This document shows, in pieces, positions 59,418 to 64,000 of a stretch of DNA of 64,000 nucleotides. The stretch spans positions 1-64,000 of the forward strand of contig CAAGME010000010.1 of the NCBI GenBank assembly GCA_900770945.1, in the 5' to 3' direction. The notes below the pieces were generated by a model, which saw only the letters and a program-made list of their open reading frames with translations, searched no databases and was not told the DNA's origin. The stretch is from Clostridia bacterium. Its GTDB lineage: Bacteria; Bacillota; Clostridia; Christensenellales; Borkfalkiaceae. The position numbers and the translations under genes are program-made. The first letter of the stretch is position 1. Each line of letters starts with the position of its first letter.

Positions 59418-59743
59418 ATTGAAAGTTTAAAGTTGAAAATTGAAAGCTAAACAAATTGAAAATCGAGAGTTGAAAATTGAAAGTTGCGGACGAATAAATA
59501 TTAAAAATAATTCGCATATCCGCATTAACTTTCACCTTTTAACTTCCATCTTTCAACTTATACGCGGCAAGGTTGTGTGCTTGATTGAAAACCTTCTAAA
59601 CTATCCTAAAAACGATTTGAGCGCGGAGAGTGGTGCATAGACGGGCAACAGGGCGACGAATGCCGACGGGCGCGTACTTTACCGTACGTAACCGAGGCTG
59701 AGGAGACACGTAGCCCGTATATGCGCCGCTATACGCGCTCAAA
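59418..59743. repeat. Composite intergenic repeat region, copy 4 of the long-hairpin element
   Basis: No gene is present. 59418-59560 is filled with GTTGAAA-type heptads, first in direct and then in inverted orientation. The long hairpin spans 59614-59745: GATTTGAGCGCG (59614-59625) pairs over 12 bp with CGCGCTCAAATC (59734-59745). ACGGGC pairs with GCCCGT internally, and the apex is GCGTAC-TTTAC-CGTACGTAAC. The distal arm enters the lepA stop codon (59744-59746). On the minus strand the proximal arm is followed by GTTTTT, so this copy could terminate lepA transcription. Confidence 0.7.
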
Positions 59744-61555
59744 TCACTCCGAATCGATTTTAAGAATCGACATAAAAGCCTCCGACGGTATCTCCACCGT
59801 ACCTAAGCGGCGCATCTTCTTTTTGCCCTCTTTCTGCTTTTCGAGGAGCTTCTTCTTGCGGGTGATATCGCCGCCGTAACATTTGGCAAGAACGTCTTTT
59901 CTTAAAGCCTTTACCGTTTCGCGCGCGATTATTTTGCCGCCGATAGCCGCCTGAATGGGGATTTCGAACATCTGGCGCGGAATGACTTCTTTAAGTTTTT
60001 CGGCAATAGCCCTGCCGCGCGCGTAAGCCTTTTCGCGGTGAACGATTATCGCAAGCGCGTCGCACGGGTCGCCGTTTAAATACATATCGAGCTTGACAAG
60101 GTCGCTTTTTTCGTAGCCCGTGATTTCGTAGTCGAACGAAGCATAACCGCGCGTTCTCGATTTTAAGCCGTCGAAGAAGTCGAAAATAACTTCGTTGAGC
60201 GGCAACTTGTATTGGAGCCGAACGCGCTTTGCGTCAAGGTAAGTCATATCGAGGAACACGCCGCGCTTTTCCTGACACAAATCCATGATGGGTCCTACGT
60301 ATTCGGGCGGCGTATAAATGTTTGCGTGGATAATCGGCTCTTCCATATAGTCTATGGACGAAACGTCCGGGAGCCTTGACGGATTGGAAACTTCGATAAC
60401 CTCGCCGCTCATCATGTAAACTTTGTACGAAACGCTCGGCGCGGTGGTTATTATTTCGAGGTCGAACTCGCGCTCGATTCTCTGCTGAATGATTTCCATA
60501 TGCAAAAGCCCCAAAAACCCGCAACGGAACCCGAACCCGAGCGCGGCGGAGTTTTCGGCTTCGAAAGTTAAGGAAGCGTCGTTTAATTTGAGTTTTGCGA
60601 TAGCGTCCTTTAAGTCGTTGAATTTACTTCCGTCAAGCGGGTAAACGCCCGAAAACACGACGGGGAGTGCCTTTTTGTAACCGGGCAAAGGCTCGGCGGC
60701 GGGGTTTTCGACAGTAGTTATCGTGTCGCCGACAGCCGTGTCCTGAACGCTTTTTATGCTTGCGGCGATATAGCCGACTTCTCCGGAAGTAAGCTCGTCC
60801 TTTGCGAGCAGTCCCGGGCTGAAAACGCCCACTTCCGTAACTTCGAACTGCTTGTCGGACATAAAGGTTTTTATTCTCATTCCCGCGCGGATACGACCTT
60901 GTTTGAGCCTTACAAAGCAGATTACGCCCTTAAAATTGTCGTAATAGGAGTCGAAAATAAGGGCTTTAAGCGGGGCTTCGTCGTCGCCCGTAGGCGCGGG
61001 CAAATGCGTTATTATCTTTTCGAGAACGTCCTCCACGTTAAGTCCGCTTTTTGCGGAAATCCTCGGCGCGTCCGAACAGTCAAGCCCTATCACCTCTTCT
61101 ATCTCTGCGGCGGTGCCGTCCGCGTCGGCGGAAGCAAGGTCTATTTTGTTGATTACGGGCATAATTTCAAGGTCGTTGTCAAGGGCTAAGTATACGTTTG
61201 CAAGCGTTTGCGCCTGAACGCCCTGCGTTGCGTCGACAACCAGAATCGCGCCCTCGCACGCGGCAAGCGAACGGGAAACTTCGTACGAAAAGTCAACGTG
61301 ACCGGGGGTATCGATAAGGTTGAAAAGGTATTCCTCGCCGTTTTTTGCTTTGTAAAACATTCTTACGGGCGTGAGCTTTATGGTTATTCCCCTTTCGCGC
61401 TCTAAATCCATGGAGTCGAGAATCTGATCCTCCATTTCCCTTTCGGAAACCTGACCCGTAAGCTCTATAAGCCTGTCCGCAAGAGTGGACTTTCCGTGGT
61501 CGATATGCGCTATTATGCAAAAATTCCTGATATTTTCTTTCTTTACTACTGCCAT
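59744..61555 (-). CDS. lepA: Elongation factor 4 (LepA)
   Basis: 603 aa. This is a ribosome-binding translational GTPase that helps under ionic stress and in initiation. G1 is AHIDHGKSTLADRLIE, followed by RERGITIKL, DTPGHVDFSYEVSRSL and NKIDLASADADG. The C-terminal LepA-specific domain contains YASFDYEITGYEKSDLVKLD. AAAGGAT precedes ATG 61555. The stop codon is embedded in the fourth long-hairpin element, and hemW follows. Confidence 0.97.
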   Translation of the reverse strand: MAVVKKENIRNFCIIAHIDHGKSTLADRLIELTGQVSEREMEDQILDSMDLERERGITIKLTPVRMFYKAKNGEEYLFNLIDTPGHVDFSYEVSRSLAACEGAILVVDATQGVQAQTLANVYLALDNDLEIMPVINKIDLASADADGTAAEIEEVIGLDCSDAPRISAKSGLNVEDVLEKIITHLPAPTGDDEAPLKALIFDSYYDNFKGVICFVRLKQGRIRAGMRIKTFMSDKQFEVTEVGVFSPGLLAKDELTSGEVGYIAASIKSVQDTAVGDTITTVENPAAEPLPGYKKALPVVFSGVYPLDGSKFNDLKDAIAKLKLNDASLTFEAENSAALGFGFRCGFLGLLHMEIIQQRIEREFDLEIITTAPSVSYKVYMMSGEVIEVSNPSRLPDVSSIDYMEEPIIHANIYTPPEYVGPIMDLCQEKRGVFLDMTYLDAKRVRLQYKLPLNEVIFDFFDGLKSRTRGYASFDYEITGYEKSDLVKLDMYLNGDPCDALAIIVHREKAYARGRAIAEKLKEVIPRQMFEIPIQAAIGGKIIARETVKALRKDVLAKCYGGDITRKKKLLEKQKEGKKKMRRLGTVEIPSEAFMSILKIDSE

Positions 61556-61664
61556 ATTCAGTCAAATTATCCTTTGGCGGACACTACCCTATTATATTTA
61601 TCTATTAGTATATACTATTTGTTGATTTCTCGCAAGCGTTTTTTTAATATCCGCCCGTTTAAGC

Positions 61665-61693
61665 TTGTATAAAAATTTTTTTTAGTGTAAAAT
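61665..61693 (+). promoter_or_regulatory. Promoter of the glycerophosphodiesterase gene
   Basis: TTGTAT (61665-61670), 17-bp spacer, TAAAAT (61688-61693). AAAGGAG precedes the start at 61742. Confidence 0.72.
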
Positions 61694-61741
61694 ATCTTCG
61701 TAACAAACAAGTGACTTCAAAGCAAAAAGGAGCAAAAATAC

Positions 61742-62458
61742 ATGAAAACGAGATTGACAAGCGAACATTGGCTTTTCAAAAAGCCGATAGCGCACAGAGG
61801 ATTACACGGAGAGCGGGTCGTTGAAAACGGACCGACGGCTTTTAAAAAAGCTATCGAGAAAGGCTTCCCGATAGAAACGGACGTGCAGATGAGCGACGAC
61901 GGCGTGCTGTTTTGCTATCATGACGACTACATGAAGCGCGTTGCGCGCCTGCTTGCCGATATAAGAGATACCCAAAGCCAAACGATTAAAAACCTCGTCA
62001 TAGGCGAAAACGAAAGAATCCTGACGTTTAAAGAGTTTTTATCGCTCGTGGACGGCAGAGTCCCGCTTTTAATCGAGGTAAAACGGCAAAAGAAAAAGGG
62101 AATCGAACAAAAAATTTTAGACGAATTAAAGGGCTACAACGGCGAATACGTAATTCAGTCTTTCGACCCGTTTATCCTTAGAAACTTCAAAAAACTTGCG
62201 CCCGAAGTTATCCGCGGACAACTTTCCGACTCGCTCAACAAAGAAAAAAACTTTTTCGTGCGAAAGATAGTTAAAAAAATGAGCCTTAATTTTTTGTCAA
62301 AGCCCGACTTTTGCAACGTGAACATTAAAGGCTACGAAAAATCTAAAAAGTACGCAAAAGGTTTGCCCATGCTTTGCTGGACGGTAAAATGCGAAGAGGA
62401 CAAAGAAAAAGCCGAAAAGATAGGTATAAATTACGTTTTCGAAAACGTTTTTAGCTGA
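61742..62458 (+). CDS. Glycerophosphodiester phosphodiesterase (GDPD family)
   Basis: 238 aa. AHRGLHGERVVENGPTAF holds the His-Arg of the GDPD active site, IETDVQMSDDGVLFCYHDDY the acid/base residues (ETDVQ and HDD), and LIEVKRQKKKGIE the Glu-x-Lys. It hydrolyses deacylated glycerophospholipids to glycerol 3-phosphate and an alcohol, supporting phospholipid recycling or phosphate supply. There is no signal peptide, so it acts in the cytoplasm. It is transcribed alone and ends at a palindrome-type terminator. Confidence 0.93.
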   Translation: MKTRLTSEHWLFKKPIAHRGLHGERVVENGPTAFKKAIEKGFPIETDVQMSDDGVLFCYHDDYMKRVARLLADIRDTQSQTIKNLVIGENERILTFKEFLSLVDGRVPLLIEVKRQKKKGIEQKILDELKGYNGEYVIQSFDPFILRNFKKLAPEVIRGQLSDSLNKEKNFFVRKIVKKMSLNFLSKPDFCNVNIKGYEKSKKYAKGLPMLCWTVKCEEDKEKAEKIGINYVFENVFS

Positions 62459-62480
62459 AAAATCCATATATAAAGATATC

Positions 62481-62516
62481 AAAACCCGCCGATAATCGAC
62501 TTATAGGCGGGTTTTT
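62481..62516. terminator. Bidirectional palindrome-type terminator after the GDPD gene
   Basis: AACCCGCC (62483-62490) pairs with GGCGGGTT (62506-62513), with GATAATCGACTTATA as the loop, then a T run; an A run precedes it on the other side. Confidence 0.85.
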
Positions 62517-62603
62517 GCGTACAAAAGAACGCCCGACCCCAAAGGAGGAGCCGAACGCCTTTTAAAGGAAGATATAAAACTGTGTGAGCAAATTATTAGT
62601 TAT

Positions 62604-64000
62604 TTAAGCGGCAACGCCATCTACCGAAACGGAAGAAGCGTGCGCTAACTTTATGCCGTAAAGGTTATAGCCGTTAGTTGTAGTCACCGTGAAAGTAATC
62701 GTGTTTTCGCCCTTTGCAAGTTTTATTTTGCAAAGCTCGGTAAAGGTGTTTGTCGGAACCCATACATTCTTTGAATCTGTAGGCATAGTCGCCGTTATCC
62801 CGCCGGTATCGCCGCCGTTTACGCTGACTTTGCACCACTCCGAAAATTTAATGCTTTTATCTTTATAGCAAAACTCTGCCGATAATTTTACGTAACATTC
62901 TTCGCTTGCCGTTATCTTAAACGTAATCGTTAATCCCACATTATTATCTACGTTCCCGATAGGATAATACCCTGCGGCGTTTTTTCTATGTGCGGGATAA
63001 GCAACAGCTCTCGTCCCGCCCGTAACGCTAACGTAAGAAGCAAGTTTTGCCTGACCCTTTTCGGTAGAATACAAAATTCTCTCTGCCGAATAGTCTTCTA
63101 TGTTTGCGACAATTCCCGTTGTTCCTAAAAGTATGCCGTAAAAGTTGTGACCAGACAATTTATCGCTACTGTTTACCGTGAATTTTATCTCGTTTACGCC
63201 GTTTTTGAGCGTTATGTAACCGAGGAAAGTTTGTTCGTTCGAAGCGACATAGTTTTCGCCGTAAGGCATTTTTGCGTTTACCGTTATTTTTTCGTTATTT
63301 ACGGTTAAATCGCACCAATCGGCAAAATTATTCGCGTTTTTAAGCTCACCGAACTCGGCGTATAAAGCAACGTTTTGCTTTTCACCCTCGGAAATTACAG
63401 AATATTCGATTGTTCTGCCCTTACCCGTATCGAGGTTGCCTACGCAAAATCTCTGCTCGGCGTTAAGTCTGCTACCGATGTTTGCGCCGCCCGTTATGGT
63501 AACGCCGCTTTCCAAAGTCTTGGCGTCCTTAACGGCGTAAAGTCGAGTATAGGAAGAAGAATAAAGTTCGGCGGATTTTGCGTAAGCGTATAAAGCTTTT
63601 ACTATTGCGCCGTCCTTTTCGTCAGCAATCTGTCCGCCGATATAGCCCGCGGCGGTTCCCGTGACGGTGTAACCTATTTCTTCGCCGCCTTTCGTCGGCG
63701 TGACGGAAACTTCCGCGGAAACCTCGGTAGAGACAAGCGGAACGGAAAGAGTAAAATTATTGCCGCTTACATTCGTCAAAATCGCTTGTTTTTTTTGTCC
63801 GCCCACGGTTACTATCGCGCCGTCCGGCATCACTTCGCCCACGGTGAAATCAAAGCGCATTTCCGCGTTATATGCAAGGTACATATACGCTTCCGTCGGC
63901 TGTACGTTCGCCGTGTTTTGCGTAGCCGTCGCTTTAAAAGGCACGGCTAAGCTTTCCGTAAAAGCAAACGCGGAATAACCCGTATATCCGTCGCCGCTCA
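62604..64000 (-). CDS. Large extracellular protein, 5' end outside the window
   Basis: At least 465 codons; the frame stays open to the window edge, so the start, and probably a signal peptide, lies beyond 64000. Two similar modules of about 140 residues are visible: one ending LKNGVNEIKFTVNSSDKL...NFYGILLGTTG, the other LAKGENTITFTVTTTNGYNLYGIKLAHA. Both have the beta-rich pattern of carbohydrate-binding or surface beta-sandwich domains. The upstream part (KATATQNTANVQPTEAYMYL, GGQKKQAILTNVSGNNFTLS) looks like a bacterial immunoglobulin-like domain. It is likely secreted or surface-attached; the activity cannot be told from this part. Confidence 0.6.
   Translation of the reverse strand, partial: SGDGYTGYSAFAFTESLAVPFKATATQNTANVQPTEAYMYLAYNAEMRFDFTVGEVMPDGAIVTVGGQKKQAILTNVSGNNFTLSVPLVSTEVSAEVSVTPTKGGEEIGYTVTGTAAGYIGGQIADEKDGAIVKALYAYAKSAELYSSSYTRLYAVKDAKTLESGVTITGGANIGSRLNAEQRFCVGNLDTGKGRTIEYSVISEGEKQNVALYAEFGELKNANNFADWCDLTVNNEKITVNAKMPYGENYVASNEQTFLGYITLKNGVNEIKFTVNSSDKLSGHNFYGILLGTTGIVANIEDYSAERILYSTEKGQAKLASYVSVTGGTRAVAYPAHRKNAAGYYPIGNVDNNVGLTITFKITASEECYVKLSAEFCYKDKSIKFSEWCKVSVNGGDTGGITATMPTDSKNVWVPTNTFTELCKIKLAKGENTITFTVTTTNGYNLYGIKLAHASSVSVDGVAA

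Noticed and set aside
1..64000. tRNA or rRNA genes
   Set aside because: I scanned the intergenic stretches for tRNA-like TTCGANTC/CCA patterns and rRNA motifs and found none that fold convincingly.

Overview
The window looks like chromosomal DNA of an endospore-forming clostridial Bacillota of moderate GC content, probably an uncultured gut lineage. Evidence for this: a GerA/GerB/GerC germination-receptor operon, the sporulation pair yabP-yabQ next to a DivIC/FtsB-like gene, a ComF protein, strong AGGAGG-type ribosome binding sites with TTGACA-N17-TATAAT promoters, a PPi-type next to an ATP-type phosphofructokinase, a FeoB-associated cysteine-rich peptide, and a lipoprotein built of Listeria-Bacteroides and BspA repeats. 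I see no tRNA, rRNA, CRISPR array, complete insertion sequence or prophage. Species cannot be assigned from the sequence alone.

Layout. 0-6.2 kb: a NifU/NifS iron-sulfur pair, a small membrane protein, an EndoA/MazF RNase without a visible antitoxin, an SsuABC/ThiXYZ-like ABC importer, and a TM1266-family gene preceded by a promoter-leader-terminator unit that may be an unrecognised RNA element. 6.4-10.6 kb: class II aldolase, a GNAT acetyltransferase, two membrane proteins, and a tandem pair of TerB-like proteins. 10.7-19.7 kb: feoA-feoB-Cys-rich peptide, then on the minus strand trxA, tsaD, prfB (with its programmed frameshift), secA and comF. 19.8-29.4 kb: two 35-aa ORFs, rluD-lspA, a coiled-coil gene with a nicotinate phosphoribosyltransferase, gyrA and gyrB. 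29.5-34.5 kb: a 47-bp alternating purine-pyrimidine tract upstream of the gyrB promoter, a Ppx/M50-protease pair, and yabP-yabQ-divIC. 34.6-41.8 kb: a GtrA/GT2/acyltransferase operon, an SF2 helicase, the paired radical-SAM genes (TIGR03960/TIGR03936 type) and ung. 41.9-48.2 kb is the accessory stretch: a collagen-like lipoprotein, a broken integrase, an XRE repressor with divergent operator-bearing promoters, a 758-aa repeat lipoprotein, an AT-rich FRG-domain gene and a small membrane-protein unit. 48.4-62.5 kb: gerABC, the two phosphofructokinases, dnaE, hemW, lepA and a glycerophosphodiesterase. The window ends inside a large extracellular protein.

The least explained signals are non-coding. 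(1) A 13-16 bp palindromic word (TATAAGTCGATTATCG) recurs about a dozen times, mostly as the loop and 3' arm of intrinsic terminators and occasionally inside genes; its distribution recalls DNA-uptake or chromosome-marking motifs. (2) Four copies of a roughly 110-130 bp long-hairpin element each abut the stop codon of a minus-strand gene. Their outer stems differ in sequence at every site, yet pair perfectly and reach into the stop codon. (3) The leader RNA at about 6.04-6.18 kb. (4) The Z-DNA-prone tract next to the gyrase promoter. The best protein-level candidate for a defence or mobile function is the FRG-domain gene with its XRE-controlled neighbour and integrase remnant.
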